A program made the translations under genes and the position numbers. From an uncultured Cytophagales bacterium (GTDB taxonomy: Bacteria > Bacteroidota > Bacteroidia > Cytophagales > Cyclobacteriaceae), in the NCBI GenBank assembly GCA_913057175.1, contig CAJXNP010000024.1:19115-83114 (forward strand): DNA of 64,000 nt, given 5' to 3'. Shown here in pieces: positions 52,158-61,923 of the stretch (positions are counted from its first letter, which is position 1; each line of letters starts with the position of its first letter). The notes under the pieces are model-generated. The model ran no database searches. It was not told the origin of the DNA and was given only the letters and a program-made list of their open reading frames with translations.

Positions 52158-54431
52158 TTAAAATGGATATCCAAACCCAATTACCGGACCGTGAAGGGGT
52201 ATTTTATTTTGCCAAACCCATTTATATCCATCGATAAACAACGGTGCATACAAGATAATACCGTAATCAAATCTTAGTAGAAGTATGTTGAGATCAATCC
52301 GGATCCCTGCGCCCGTTGTCAAATAGCTATCCTGGAAAATCTTGTTCCACCTGACTTCTCCATATGGCCTGTTTGGGTCCTCTTTCAAAAGCCAGATATT
52401 CCCGGCATCCGTCCAAAGTGCACCGTTGAACCGGGGGCCAATCCTAAACCTGAATTCCAGGTTCCACTCCAGTTTCATATCCCCTACCTGGTTTACTTCC
52501 GCCTGATCCAACTCAATATATCTTCCCGGACCGAGCGTCCTTGTACTTAGTGGGCGCATGCTGTTAGATCCCCCCATAAAATATTGCCTGATATAAGGCA
52601 TGTATTCACTATTGCCATATGCCAAACCAATCCCTCCAACATTCCTGAATGCCAACTGATTATACTTTCCCAAACGCAAATAAGCACGAAAGTCATAACT
52701 AAAGCGGGCAAACTGGGAATAACGAATACCCAAAATTCTCTTTTCTCCTTTTTCGTCATTGGTAAAAATGGTGTTCAGTAATCCAAGTGCATTACCAGCC
52801 AGTTCTATATTTCCTTCAAAATACGTTCCGATTAATTTACTTTCAGTAGAGCTGTTGTTGTATTGAAATGTATAAGAGGTGCCTAGAATGAATTGATCGA
52901 TCAGGCTGTTTCTTAGCGACGGGTTGGAAGCGACCACGGTATCAAACCGTTCAGTTGTATTCCCGATATCCGAAAATGTCACATCAATCAAATTGATCCT
53001 ATGGGTAATCTTTGGACTTGATTTCCAGGTTATTCCATAGGCTGCGGTCCAGCTCACCATTTCGAAATAATCCCTTCTGTTATTATAATTTGCGGTTAAA
53101 GAAACAGATTGCTTTGGCAGGGAATATGTCTGGTTGATGAACTGAAAAGGTGTTTTGATCAATGGAGCAGATAATTCCGCCCCAAAGGTAACTCCTGATG
53201 AATTGGATACCCGTTCACGATACACACCAATAGGAAAATCGTAGTAACCCTCCAGGTTGAAAGTGAGATTTTCAGCGCCATTAAAGACATTCAGCTGGGT
53301 TAGATTCAAACCAACAGCAGGTCCCATATACCCTGTATTTTTATAATTTCCCCTTGCGTTTACACCGATCGTGGTTGCATTGAGGGTTCTCATTGACAAA
53401 ACAGAATTTAACCTGGAAGAATCACCATCCACCTCATTGTAATTGATCCCCGGCGCGGCAAAAATCCCCAGCTGAGAAAGGTTTTGAATTGATTGATTGG
53501 TTTGCTTCAGGGAATAATATTCTCCAGGCGAAACATGGACCAGCGTATCCAACAAATCCTTTCTAATTTTGCCGGATTGCCACCGATAAAATTTATCATC
53601 CATATTACCCTGGGTAATTGAATCAATTTCAATTTGAAAATCATTGATCTTTGTACGACTTATTTTTGCATCGGAAACACCTTGATCTATCTGAACACGA
53701 ATGTCTATTTCCTTATTCCCCAGGGTTGTATCTGCTTCAACTTCCACAAATTCCTCGTCAAAATAATAATACCCCAGGTCTTGAAAATAATTCCACATTT
53801 GCTTTTTCTCCAGTTTAATACTGTCCAAATCAAACTCTTCCCCTGTATGAAGGTAGGCCTGTTGCTGGAAATTGAGAAAGGGTTTTTCAATGGATTTTTG
53901 AAGGGAGTCAGCAACATATTCAATATCATGATATGTATAAGCAGGCGGTATTTCAAGATAGTAGTGAATATAAGCCTTGTTTTTCTTTTTGTTATAATTC
54001 AACTGATAAGACCCGGTTGTCCCAAAATGGCCGTGATTTTCATAGATATTGATGGCTTTGCGCAATTTCAGATCGGGGTCAACATCTTCAATGGTCACAG
54101 GCTCCTCGCCAAAATTCCTTCTCATCCATCTGTTAAACTTCCTCTCTTTTTTTGTGTAAAACCAGTTATAAATAATCAGTTTGGTTGGGATCAGGCGGAA
54201 AAACGGTGTTCCCCAAAATGCTCCGTTAGGCAGGTCCCAGAGCTCCCAGTAAAGCTTGGTTAACTTTTTAGTATCGTGTTTCATCTCCCATTCACCACCT
54301 TCTTCAACTTTCCTCATATGGATGCGTGACCCGGTGTAAAGCGCTTCTCCATCCGATAAGCTTTTTGTTCCTGAACAGGAGTAGAAGAAAAGCCCTGAAA
54401 TGATAATGATATTCAACCAAGTTTTCTGCAT
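52158..54431 (-). CDS. tamL: TamL: BamA/TamA family outer membrane lipoprotein
   Basis: A 757-residue lipoprotein (lipobox LFFYSC, residues about 14-19, then SGTKSLSDGEALYTG). POTRA-like modules occupy about 60-330, followed by an Omp85 barrel with GMGSNSMRP-like motif read here as FMGGSNSMRPLSTRTLGPG (about 628-646) and the terminal strand GPVIGFGYPF. In Bacteroidota the BamA-like barrel partner of TamB is a lipoprotein, called TamL. It works with TamB in moving proteins or lipids between inner and outer membranes. It lies 3 bases after the tamB-like gene on the same strand, so the two are one operon. Confidence 0.85.
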   Translation of the reverse strand: MQKTWLNIIIISGLFFYSCSGTKSLSDGEALYTGSRIHMRKVEEGGEWEMKHDTKKLTKLYWELWDLPNGAFWGTPFFRLIPTKLIIYNWFYTKKERKFNRWMRRNFGEEPVTIEDVDPDLKLRKAINIYENHGHFGTTGSYQLNYNKKKNKAYIHYYLEIPPAYTYHDIEYVADSLQKSIEKPFLNFQQQAYLHTGEEFDLDSIKLEKKQMWNYFQDLGYYYFDEEFVEVEADTTLGNKEIDIRVQIDQGVSDAKISRTKINDFQIEIDSITQGNMDDKFYRWQSGKIRKDLLDTLVHVSPGEYYSLKQTNQSIQNLSQLGIFAAPGINYNEVDGDSSRLNSVLSMRTLNATTIGVNARGNYKNTGYMGPAVGLNLTQLNVFNGAENLTFNLEGYYDFPIGVYRERVSNSSGVTFGAELSAPLIKTPFQFINQTYSLPKQSVSLTANYNNRRDYFEMVSWTAAYGITWKSSPKITHRINLIDVTFSDIGNTTERFDTVVASNPSLRNSLIDQFILGTSYTFQYNNSSTESKLIGTYFEGNIELAGNALGLLNTIFTNDEKGEKRILGIRYSQFARFSYDFRAYLRLGKYNQLAFRNVGGIGLAYGNSEYMPYIRQYFMGGSNSMRPLSTRTLGPGRYIELDQAEVNQVGDMKLEWNLEFRFRIGPRFNGALWTDAGNIWLLKEDPNRPYGEVRWNKIFQDSYLTTGAGIRIDLNILLLRFDYGIILYAPLFIDGYKWVWQNKIPLHGPVIGFGYPF

Positions 54432-54433
54432 TC

Positions 54434-57400
54434 CTATTCTTTCTTTCTGAAAATGTTGAAAAAATTCCGGTACCGTTTGCGAAAAGTTATTCCGAGGGAA
54501 GATTCATCTACCTGACCTTCGATCACACCTTTGTAGGTATTTCTTTTCCTGGCATTGATGGTAATATCAGGGGTTTCACTTAAAACATAATCAACCTGAA
54601 TGTTTGCAAACGGATTGAATTTTCTGCTTCCAGGATGATTTTCAGCACTAAAATCCACATTTCCTCCAATCCCTACCCTTATTTTCTTATGGAATAGCCC
54701 TTTGGAAAAGGAATATCCTACCTTATTTACCGTACCAAATGTATTCGATTCGGATTCAGCCTCACTATCAGCATAAAATGACAGATCCGCATTTTTGATG
54801 TTCCGCCTTGAGATTTCATTCAATTTGGCTACCAAACCCTCCATGTACGTTGAACCTGATTGGGTGTTATCTTCCATTTCCAATCGCCCGAATAAAAGCA
54901 GGTTGATGGCGTAGGCTTCCCTGGTGTCTTTTGGCAATTTGTTGATAAAATTTGTAACCTCGCCATTATCACTGCTAATATCGAATCGGATGGCAAACTC
55001 ATTCAGCTTCAAATCATCAATAGCTGCCAGCACCGAAATGGGTAACCTTTCCCTGCGATTTGGATCCCCACCAGGTAATTCACTGGCCTCTATCCGGAAA
55101 TTTTCTACACCCTGGAAACTTAAAACCGGATTTTCAATATTGCCATCCCATTTGGCCGAAGCCGTCATAATTTTCATATCCACATCAGAAACCATAGGTG
55201 CATCGTAAAAAATACTACCTTCTGAGCTGGCTATTTCACCGAATACATTCGGCATATTCCCGATTCCCGGTCGCAATTGAAGCTGGCCGCTGGCTGTCAT
55301 CCTGATGTAGTCTTGTGAAGATTCGTATAAAAGGATGTAAATGTTGGAATTTCCGATATCCATATCCACATTCCAGTTGATGGGAGCCGATTGTTTTTTG
55401 CTGCTTTTTGTTTTCTCATCCTGTTTTGTTTCTACCTCATCAAATGATCTAAATGTGATTTCATCTTCCAGCTCATTCAATGCGATGTTGGTTTTGTAAT
55501 GATAATCGATATCCGATCCCGGCAGGGTATTGATAAACCCGTTGATATGTATTTGATCAGGATGCCCTTTGATATTCAGGTTTGTCGCAAGGTCTATTTT
55601 ACCTTTCAGGTCTTCCGCATCATCGTTGGCATCCAAAACCGTAAACCGGTCGCTCATAATCCGAAGATCGAATATGGAAGACTTTTCATAACCTACCATG
55701 CCATCCAGAAAAAGTTTGTTACCTTGCCTGTCTGATATCTCAAACTTCTTTAGCAAAATCTCATTGTTCTTTAGGTAAATCCGTTCATTCCTCATTTCAG
55801 CAAAAACTCCGTATTTTCCATAATTGACTATGACATCTGTCAAATTTAGCTGGCCATCTGCCAATAATTCCTCATCATACGATCCTTGTACATCACCATT
55901 GATCTTTCCTTTTAAAATAAGTGATTTATCAAACACCGGAAGGACGTTGTTTAAGGCTTCCAGGTCAAAATTTCTCAATCCAGCTTCGTAATGGATCGGA
56001 TTTTCCACTTTTTTATTCACCTTCAGATGCACATCGCCAAATTGCTGTTTCAAGGAAGCATTTACCTCAAATCCCTCCTGATTGTTGATGCCTTCAGAAC
56101 TAATCTGTCCGAGATCGATCGAATCGATAGCCATGTCGTTAACTGAACCCAGCCAGCTGAATTCCCCAATGTCCTTTTGATAGGTAGCGTCTAAATTCAA
56201 GTCCCCGTGAAACTGAAACTCATCAGCAAACAATCCAACCAGTGGGCCCAGGCCAAAAGAATTGATCCGTACATGCATGTCGTTACCGGAGGATGAAAAA
56301 TCTATTCTTTGATTATCGTTGGCTATGGCAAATTCACTTAAAACATTCTCCAATTGCTTGTTGAACCGGAACCCGTGGTTATCCAACGCCCGCCAGGTTT
56401 GTGATCCAAAATGAAGGTCCTTTTCCTTGTCTAACCGGATGACAAAACCATCGTCCAGGTATTCCATTTCGCAAGAAAGCTCCATGCCCTGCCGGATAGC
56501 CGGAAAATAGGATGTAAGGGAAAATTCGGCTATTGTCGGTGTTCTGAAATCGACTCGGGCTCGAATGCTGTCCATGTAAGTGTATGGGTTGTCAATACCC
56601 CCGATAAACAATTCCCCATCATAGTCATGAGCTGAATAGCTTAGATTTGCCGCCAGGTCATTGATTAAATACTCTTCAAATTGCACTTCAGGCAAATCGA
56701 TCTCAGCTTTCAATAAACTATCTTTTGTCTCGAGATAAAGGTGATCGAGTTGAAGACTTCCAGAGAAACCGGTCAATTGCGACAGTAACAGACTATCGAT
56801 CCCTAATTTCATACTTAATGCCGCCTCAGGATATCCCCCCTCCCATTTGTTGTCCTGTTTCCACCAATCCATCAAATCGCTATCAGCCTGAAATCCCACA
56901 ATTTCCTGATCCTCAACACTTAAATTCAGTCCCAATTTTCCATTTGTTTCCTGGAAGAAAGACAGGCTTCCATGGGTCAAATAGCTGTCGGATAATCCAT
57001 AAGGCTGAAAATCAAGGGAATCAAAACCCAGCTTTAACTGGAGTTCGGATTCATGGTAAATGAATTGTCCTTCAAAATTACTATAGGCCTGACCAACCAG
57101 ATTGGACAAATCATTCAATTGGGGAACGGGGCTCTCCAAAAATCCGGAAAAATGAAGATCACTGATATCAATTGGCCACTCATTGGTTGTAGCAAACAAT
57201 TTTACACCTTCCGGATCAGCACCTATCATAACGGAGGTTGTGCTCTTATTCTTCGTCAGGCGAATCGCCGGTTCATGAACCCAATAGTCGTTAACAAGGA
57301 GCGAATCGCAAGTCAAAAAAGCTTCGGCATTCATCAAATTAAATCCGGAATCCAATACAGCATTGGCAGACAAAGACATATGTTCGGTTTTTACATTCGT

Positions 57401-58795
57401 TTCTTTCATGCTTGCCAAACGTGAAAAATCCAAAAACCCAGAATTCATATTTAATTGAATAAGGATTTCTTTAGCAGAAGTCTGTTCCAATTTGGAGGTA
57501 ATGCTGATCGGCAAACCATTCAAATTAGTATTACCTTTCAAATCCAGGTTTTCAAACGGTCCGGATAATTGAAAGGAAGAAGCCAGGTGAATGGCTTTCT
57601 GATTGGCCTCCAAACCCAGGTTGAATAAATGATCGAGATCCGTCGATACGGTTTGCAGCTCTGGTACATTTAATTCATAAAGGATCGTATCTTCCCCAAA
57701 ATCAATCCATCCATTTAGGACGAATGAGGAATGTTCAGCGAGGCTAACTCCAAACTGATCAAAAGAAAGTTGGTTGCCTTCCCATGAGGCAGTACCGTTG
57801 ACATCAATGCGTTCATCTTCGGGGAACGGAAATTGAAAAGATGGGAAAAACGCTTCTATCAAATGGGTGTGGACAAAGGCATCCCGGAAAGTTACGGCTA
57901 TTTTTAAAGCACCATTATTCGAAAATTCAAGGTGTGGCGCCTTAAATCCCAGACCTGGCAGATCGAAATCAAGGTTTGTCAAACTGACTCCATTTTGTTG
58001 CTCAAGGCTAACTTCGTCCAGCGTCAGGTCAAGTTGAAGTGTATCCTGGTAAACAAATGAAAGTTCGTTTAATTGAACATCTAGCAAGTCATTATTTCTT
58101 AACCCAGACAGGTTGAAATGAAAGTCTCTCACAGAATAAACCTGATCTTCGCTTTTGTATAAAAATTCGCAGTCATTAAACGATAGCAGATGAACACTGA
58201 ACTTTGGAATGTCCGACAAGGCAAATGAGTCTGTAGTTTTGCCATTGGGCTTAGGCTTTTTCTCAACCTTATTCGATGCGTAAGAGAATTGACTTCCGTT
58301 ATTTATAAGCGTGTCAATCTGAATAGTCCCATCTGATTTCAATCCGGCAATCCGTAGATCGGGAATTTCCAGCTGAAGTGTATCTAATTGATCAATCAAT
58401 TGATAGTATACATTTTTCAAATAGATCTTATCAAGATCAATAAAAGGAAGCTCGATGGAACTGGTGTCTTTATCGCTATTTGGGGCAGCAATTTGATGGA
58501 TTTCAGCCTGTGATATGAATAGATATTTCCCTTTAAATTTCCCTTCCAACAATGGCATCCATGACCAGTTAATTACCACTTTATCTGCTTGGAGCGTAAA
58601 ATTATCTGATTTTATGTCCAACCCCTTTAGATAGAGAGTTGAAGGGAATTCAATGTTTTTTTGCTGTATGGTGATTCCATTTTTCTTAAGAAGGCGATCA
58701 ATAACCAGATTCGCAATCAAAACCAATATAATGGCAAGGCCTGCAATCCAGACTATTAACTTTGCTAATTTGATTATGACTGACTTGGCTTTCAT
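54434..58795 (-). CDS. tamB: TamB: translocation/assembly module protein (DUF490)
   Basis: A 1453-residue protein. The ATG at 58795 (MKAKSVIIKLAKLIVWIAGL) is used because it puts the single membrane anchor (about 8-30) at the N-terminus; a start 47 codons earlier would not. The long middle is made of repeated beta-strands (AsmA/TamB-type groove). The C-terminal DUF490 domain (about 1140-1453) includes INWNVDMDIGNSNIYI, FGEIASSEGSIFYDA, LLLFGRLEME and VGYSFSKGLFHKKIRVGIG. TamB spans the periplasm as a hydrophobic groove that delivers lipids or helps insert barrels, together with TamL, whose gene follows 3 bases later. Confidence 0.88.
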   Translation of the reverse strand: MKAKSVIIKLAKLIVWIAGLAIILVLIANLVIDRLLKKNGITIQQKNIEFPSTLYLKGLDIKSDNFTLQADKVVINWSWMPLLEGKFKGKYLFISQAEIHQIAAPNSDKDTSSIELPFIDLDKIYLKNVYYQLIDQLDTLQLEIPDLRIAGLKSDGTIQIDTLINNGSQFSYASNKVEKKPKPNGKTTDSFALSDIPKFSVHLLSFNDCEFLYKSEDQVYSVRDFHFNLSGLRNNDLLDVQLNELSFVYQDTLQLDLTLDEVSLEQQNGVSLTNLDFDLPGLGFKAPHLEFSNNGALKIAVTFRDAFVHTHLIEAFFPSFQFPFPEDERIDVNGTASWEGNQLSFDQFGVSLAEHSSFVLNGWIDFGEDTILYELNVPELQTVSTDLDHLFNLGLEANQKAIHLASSFQLSGPFENLDLKGNTNLNGLPISITSKLEQTSAKEILIQLNMNSGFLDFSRLASMKETNVKTEHMSLSANAVLDSGFNLMNAEAFLTCDSLLVNDYWVHEPAIRLTKNKSTTSVMIGADPEGVKLFATTNEWPIDISDLHFSGFLESPVPQLNDLSNLVGQAYSNFEGQFIYHESELQLKLGFDSLDFQPYGLSDSYLTHGSLSFFQETNGKLGLNLSVEDQEIVGFQADSDLMDWWKQDNKWEGGYPEAALSMKLGIDSLLLSQLTGFSGSLQLDHLYLETKDSLLKAEIDLPEVQFEEYLINDLAANLSYSAHDYDGELFIGGIDNPYTYMDSIRARVDFRTPTIAEFSLTSYFPAIRQGMELSCEMEYLDDGFVIRLDKEKDLHFGSQTWRALDNHGFRFNKQLENVLSEFAIANDNQRIDFSSSGNDMHVRINSFGLGPLVGLFADEFQFHGDLNLDATYQKDIGEFSWLGSVNDMAIDSIDLGQISSEGINNQEGFEVNASLKQQFGDVHLKVNKKVENPIHYEAGLRNFDLEALNNVLPVFDKSLILKGKINGDVQGSYDEELLADGQLNLTDVIVNYGKYGVFAEMRNERIYLKNNEILLKKFEISDRQGNKLFLDGMVGYEKSSIFDLRIMSDRFTVLDANDDAEDLKGKIDLATNLNIKGHPDQIHINGFINTLPGSDIDYHYKTNIALNELEDEITFRSFDEVETKQDEKTKSSKKQSAPINWNVDMDIGNSNIYILLYESSQDYIRMTASGQLQLRPGIGNMPNVFGEIASSEGSIFYDAPMVSDVDMKIMTASAKWDGNIENPVLSFQGVENFRIEASELPGGDPNRRERLPISVLAAIDDLKLNEFAIRFDISSDNGEVTNFINKLPKDTREAYAINLLLFGRLEMEDNTQSGSTYMEGLVAKLNEISRRNIKNADLSFYADSEAESESNTFGTVNKVGYSFSKGLFHKKIRVGIGGNVDFSAENHPGSRKFNPFANIQVDYVLSETPDITINARKRNTYKGVIEGQVDESSLGITFRKRYRNFFNIFRKKE

Positions 58796-59242
58796 AGTAT
58801 GGTTGATCGCAAAAAGATAATTGATTTTTATTAAAAACTTTTCCTCTAGCAAGACATAATTGGCGAGGAATGGAAAACCATTAGCTCGTATATCACAAAC
58901 CCTTAATCTGATTACGAAACGATCGATGTAGTTCAATTAAAAATTAACTGGAAATGGCTTCAGCCGCGGAGAGCGTTCCCACTCACCATATCCAAATCTA
59001 CTCGCTTTTTCTTCTAAGATGGGTTGCATATGCGATCCCGATTTATTTCCTCTGACAACCTCTTGCGACGATTATTATAGTTTTTGAGACGAGATTGAAA
59101 GGATATTTTATTTCTATCAATATTGCCTTCAGAGCGCACAAATAAATATAATTCTTTGCTACATGGTCGATAGATCTTGCAGGGTCATTCACCGTTAATT
59201 TGCATCATCAATCAACAATAATCAACCAAAAAATAATCAGCC
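58796..59242. other. Divergent intergenic region
   Basis: 447 bases between the tamB start and the small secreted gene. It should carry both promoters. TTAATTTG (59195-59202) is a one-mismatch -7 box for the plus-strand gene, but no -33 element is at the right distance. No gene seen. Confidence 0.35.
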
Positions 59243-59503
59243 ATGCGCAATTTATTTATCAACCTATCCTTTGTAGTGGCACTCGCTTGCCTACCTGAGA
59301 TCATTCAAAAAACATCTTACCCAAAGGAGTTCACTTTCAACATTACCGAGGTTTCAAACTATCGGGAGCTAGTAGAAAAGATCAGGTATTCATACCAATA
59401 CTACATCCCCGGAAACAAAGAAAAAAAGACGGTTGCATATCAGAACGAAAAACATACAGGAGGGCTGGTTCACGTACCAGACTTTTCTTTTGAAAGGATG
59501 TAA
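59243..59503 (+). CDS. Small secreted protein of unknown function
   Basis: An 86-residue protein with a hydrophobic N-terminus (RNLFINLSFVVALACLPEI) that could be a signal peptide. The mature part is Lys/Tyr-rich (EKIRYSYQYYIPGNKEKKT) and ends LVHVPDFSFERM. I do not recognise it. It starts 117 bases before the Tat-DsrE gene on the same strand. A normal ATG and signal-like start support a gene, but coding is not certain at this size. Confidence 0.45.
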   Translation: MRNLFINLSFVVALACLPEIIQKTSYPKEFTFNITEVSNYRELVEKIRYSYQYYIPGNKEKKTVAYQNEKHTGGLVHVPDFSFERM

Positions 59504-59619
59504 AAATTTAATGTCTAGTAAAAAAGTTTTACCAAGACGGTAATAACTGTCCTACAGGATCTATTAACCGCAAAACATAAAATTATAAATACCAATTATT
59601 CAATTTTAATCTTAAAACT

Positions 59620-60294
59620 ATGAAAGAAGTAAAAGAAAATTCACGTAGAAAATTTCTCGGATCATTGGCCGTAGGATCGGCAGCAGGTTTAGCTGTTCTT
59701 ACCAAACCATTTGAATCTTTCGCAAAAACAAATGCCAATTTGGGTGAGGAAGCTGAAACTTGGTTCAAAAGTATGAAAGGAAGTCATCGGATTGTCTATG
59801 ATGCTCCGGAACCACATAACGGCTTTCCGTTTATTTGGACCTGGGTTTACTACGAAACCAATAATAAGAGCGGTGTCTCGGATAGCGATGCATTGGCAAT
59901 GGTTGTGCTTCGCCACAATGGAATTCCTTTTGCCATGAAAGATGAATTATGGGCGAAATATAAGTTCGGGGAAATATTTAATGTTAAGGACAATTCAACC
60001 GGAGCCCCGTCAATCAGGAATACCTTTTACACACCCCAAAAAGGTGACTTCCCGATGCCGCAAATTCAGGGAATCAAAGACCTTCAGAACCGCGGTGCCA
60101 AATTCTGTGTTTGCGATATGGCTCTGACAGTTTACAGCTCAATGATCGCTCAAAAAATGAACCTGGACCCTGAAGAAACAAAATCCGAATGGGTGGCAGG
60201 TGTGCTACCCGAGATCGAAATTGTCCCCTCCGGTGTATGGGCCATCGGTCGTGCACAAGAACATGGCTTTGGCTATTGCTATGCAGGAGGCTAA
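59620..60294 (+). CDS. Tat-exported DsrE family protein
   Basis: A 224-residue protein with a Tat signal SRRKFLGSLAVGSAAG (residues 8-23). The mature part has the DsrE fold: HNGFPFIWTWVYYETNN, SDALAMVVLRHNGIPFAMKD, IKDLQNRGAKFCVCDMALTVYS, and VPSGVWAIGRAQEHGFGYCY. Cys in FCVCDMA and in GYCYAGG are candidates for persulfide carriage. DsrE-like proteins move sulfane sulfur; a periplasmic Tat version next to a second DsrE, a TsdA-like cytochrome and a TauE exporter points to sulfur-compound oxidation. Folded export by Tat suggests that a cofactor or complex forms first. Confidence 0.8.
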   Translation: MKEVKENSRRKFLGSLAVGSAAGLAVLTKPFESFAKTNANLGEEAETWFKSMKGSHRIVYDAPEPHNGFPFIWTWVYYETNNKSGVSDSDALAMVVLRHNGIPFAMKDELWAKYKFGEIFNVKDNSTGAPSIRNTFYTPQKGDFPMPQIQGIKDLQNRGAKFCVCDMALTVYSSMIAQKMNLDPEETKSEWVAGVLPEIEIVPSGVWAIGRAQEHGFGYCYAGG

Positions 60295-60429
60295 TAGGGA
60301 TTGATCAAAGATCATCGCCTCATATCAAATCCGAAAACAAAGTATTCACTAATCAACCGGTTCACATTTTATGTGATGTATGAGGCGTATTCCTTTCTTA
60401 TTCACAGTCAAAGCAAAACACAAATTATC

Positions 60430-60846
60430 ATGAAAAAGATCATTTCTATCATCATACTGACACTAATGTTTAGTGGGGTAAAAGCTCAATCTTCACCGGT
60501 AAAAATAGTTTTTGATGTTACCAGTACAGATCAGAATACTCATCAGACCACGATGCGTCATGTAAAAGCCATGGCCTCCAGCTATCCAAATTCTCAGTTT
60601 GAGGTAGTGGTGTATGGCGGTGCAATTGATATGGTGCTAAAAAATCAATCTTCCGTTGCAGAGGACATCATAAATTTTAAAGGCCATGAGAATGTGACGT
60701 TTAAAGTGTGCAATGGTACCATGTTACGAAAAAATATAAGTGAAAACATGCTTCTACCGGGTATTGATGTAGTGCCTGATGGCATCCTTGAGATTGTGCA
60801 GAAGCAAAGCGAAGGCTGGGGATATATAAAGGAGTCTCACCATTGA
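60430..60846 (+). CDS. DsrE/DsrF-like sulfur-carrier family protein, secreted
   Basis: The ATG at 60430 (MKKIISIIILTLMFSGVKAQ) gives a 138-residue protein with a signal peptide; a longer frame starting at 60301 is not preferred. The mature part has KIVFDVTSTDQNTHQTTMRHV, FEVVVYGGAIDMVL and VTFKVCNGTMLRKNISENML, the DsrE/F pattern with a single central Cys (in FKVCNGT), which is a usual persulfide position. It ends before the cytochrome gene, whose ATG is 11 bases later. With the Tat-exported DsrE upstream it forms a periplasmic sulfur-carrier pair (inference). Confidence 0.8.
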   Translation: MKKIISIIILTLMFSGVKAQSSPVKIVFDVTSTDQNTHQTTMRHVKAMASSYPNSQFEVVVYGGAIDMVLKNQSSVAEDIINFKGHENVTFKVCNGTMLRKNISENMLLPGIDVVPDGILEIVQKQSEGWGYIKESHH

Positions 60847-60857
60847 AAATTTCATTT

Positions 60858-61898
60858 ATGTCAGAAGATCAAAAATTTAGCAAGGCCCTTAATAAATTAA
60901 TCACCCTGGTTTGGGTACTACTAATAAGCGTCGTAGGCCTTACCTTCCTGAATTTAAGCAGGCCCCCATTAATGGAGGATCATGATATTGATCAGACTAC
61001 CAAAACAAACAGTGCTACTGATAAGGAGCTAACGCCAGTCAATACGGAAAATATTTGGCAGGCTCCCGATACTTCTTCCATCCCAAACAATGAAGAAGGC
61101 AAGCTAATCAGATACGGCCGGGAACTAATTGTCCATACCTCAGTTTACCTGGGACCCAAAGGTAAAGTTCGACAAATAAGTAATGGAATGAATTGTCAAA
61201 ACTGCCATCTCGAAGCAGGAACAAAACCATTCGCCAACAATTTTGGCGCTGTTCGAACCGAATACCCTAAACTAAGGAAACGCTCCGGCATCTACGAAAC
61301 CTTTGAATACCGTGTAAACGGCTGTTTCCAGCGAAGCATGAACGGACAAAAACTGGAAGAAGACAGCCGGGAAATGAAAGCCATAGTTTCCTATTTAAAA
61401 TGGGTAGGAAAAGGCGTTTCAAAAGAAGAATCCCCCTATGGTTTTGGTATGCCAGAGCTTCCCTTCCTTGACCGTCCGGCCAGCCCTGTAAATGGAAAAA
61501 AGGTATATATGACGTATTGCCAGACATGTCATGGCACTGATGGCGAGGGGTATATGAATCCAAACGGTTTGGAGTACATCTACCCACCGCTATATGGGAA
61601 AAACAGCTATAACCAGGGTGCCGGGATATATCGCCTGACACAGTTTGCCGAATACGTCAAAAACAACATGCCCTATGGGGTGAATTTTAGTAATCCTGTC
61701 TTATCAGATGAAGAAGCCTGGGACGTGGCGGCATACGTAAACTCCATGCCTAGACCAGCGATGGACCTTTCTGATGACTGGGCAAATATCGCTGACAAGC
61801 CCTACGATCATCCTTTCGGCCCTTATGCTGACGGATTCACAGAAGAACAACATAAATACGGACCTTTTGCAACGATCATCAATACTAAAATTCAGTAA
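60858..61898 (+). CDS. Dihaem c-type cytochrome, thiosulfate dehydrogenase (TsdA)-like
   Basis: A 346-residue protein starting at ATG 60858 (MSEDQKFSKALNKL) with one N-terminal membrane anchor (about 15-34) that keeps it on the periplasmic face. Two haem sites: Cys113-x-x-Cys116-His117 (NCQNCHLEAGT) and Cys221-x-x-Cys224-His225 (YCQTCHGTDGEG). NGMNCQNCHLEAGTKPFANNFG and YRVNGCFQRSMNGQ match thiosulfate dehydrogenases, which join two thiosulfates into tetrathionate; a related SoxXA- or tetrathionate-reducing role is possible. An in-frame TTG overlapping the upstream stop is a less likely start. It lies between the DsrE gene and the TauE gene, all on one strand. Confidence 0.85.
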   Translation: MSEDQKFSKALNKLITLVWVLLISVVGLTFLNLSRPPLMEDHDIDQTTKTNSATDKELTPVNTENIWQAPDTSSIPNNEEGKLIRYGRELIVHTSVYLGPKGKVRQISNGMNCQNCHLEAGTKPFANNFGAVRTEYPKLRKRSGIYETFEYRVNGCFQRSMNGQKLEEDSREMKAIVSYLKWVGKGVSKEESPYGFGMPELPFLDRPASPVNGKKVYMTYCQTCHGTDGEGYMNPNGLEYIYPPLYGKNSYNQGAGIYRLTQFAEYVKNNMPYGVNFSNPVLSDEEAWDVAAYVNSMPRPAMDLSDDWANIADKPYDHPFGPYADGFTEEQHKYGPFATIINTKIQ

Positions 61899-61923
61899 GC
61901 TTTAACAACAAAATATTAGATCA

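Noticed and set aside
58796..58936. Longer start for the TamB gene
   Set aside because: It would place 47 residues before the membrane anchor; the ATG at 58795 fits the family.
60301..60429. Longer start for the second DsrE gene
   Set aside because: The ATG at 60430 gives a normal signal peptide; the upstream extension is polar and unrelated to the family.
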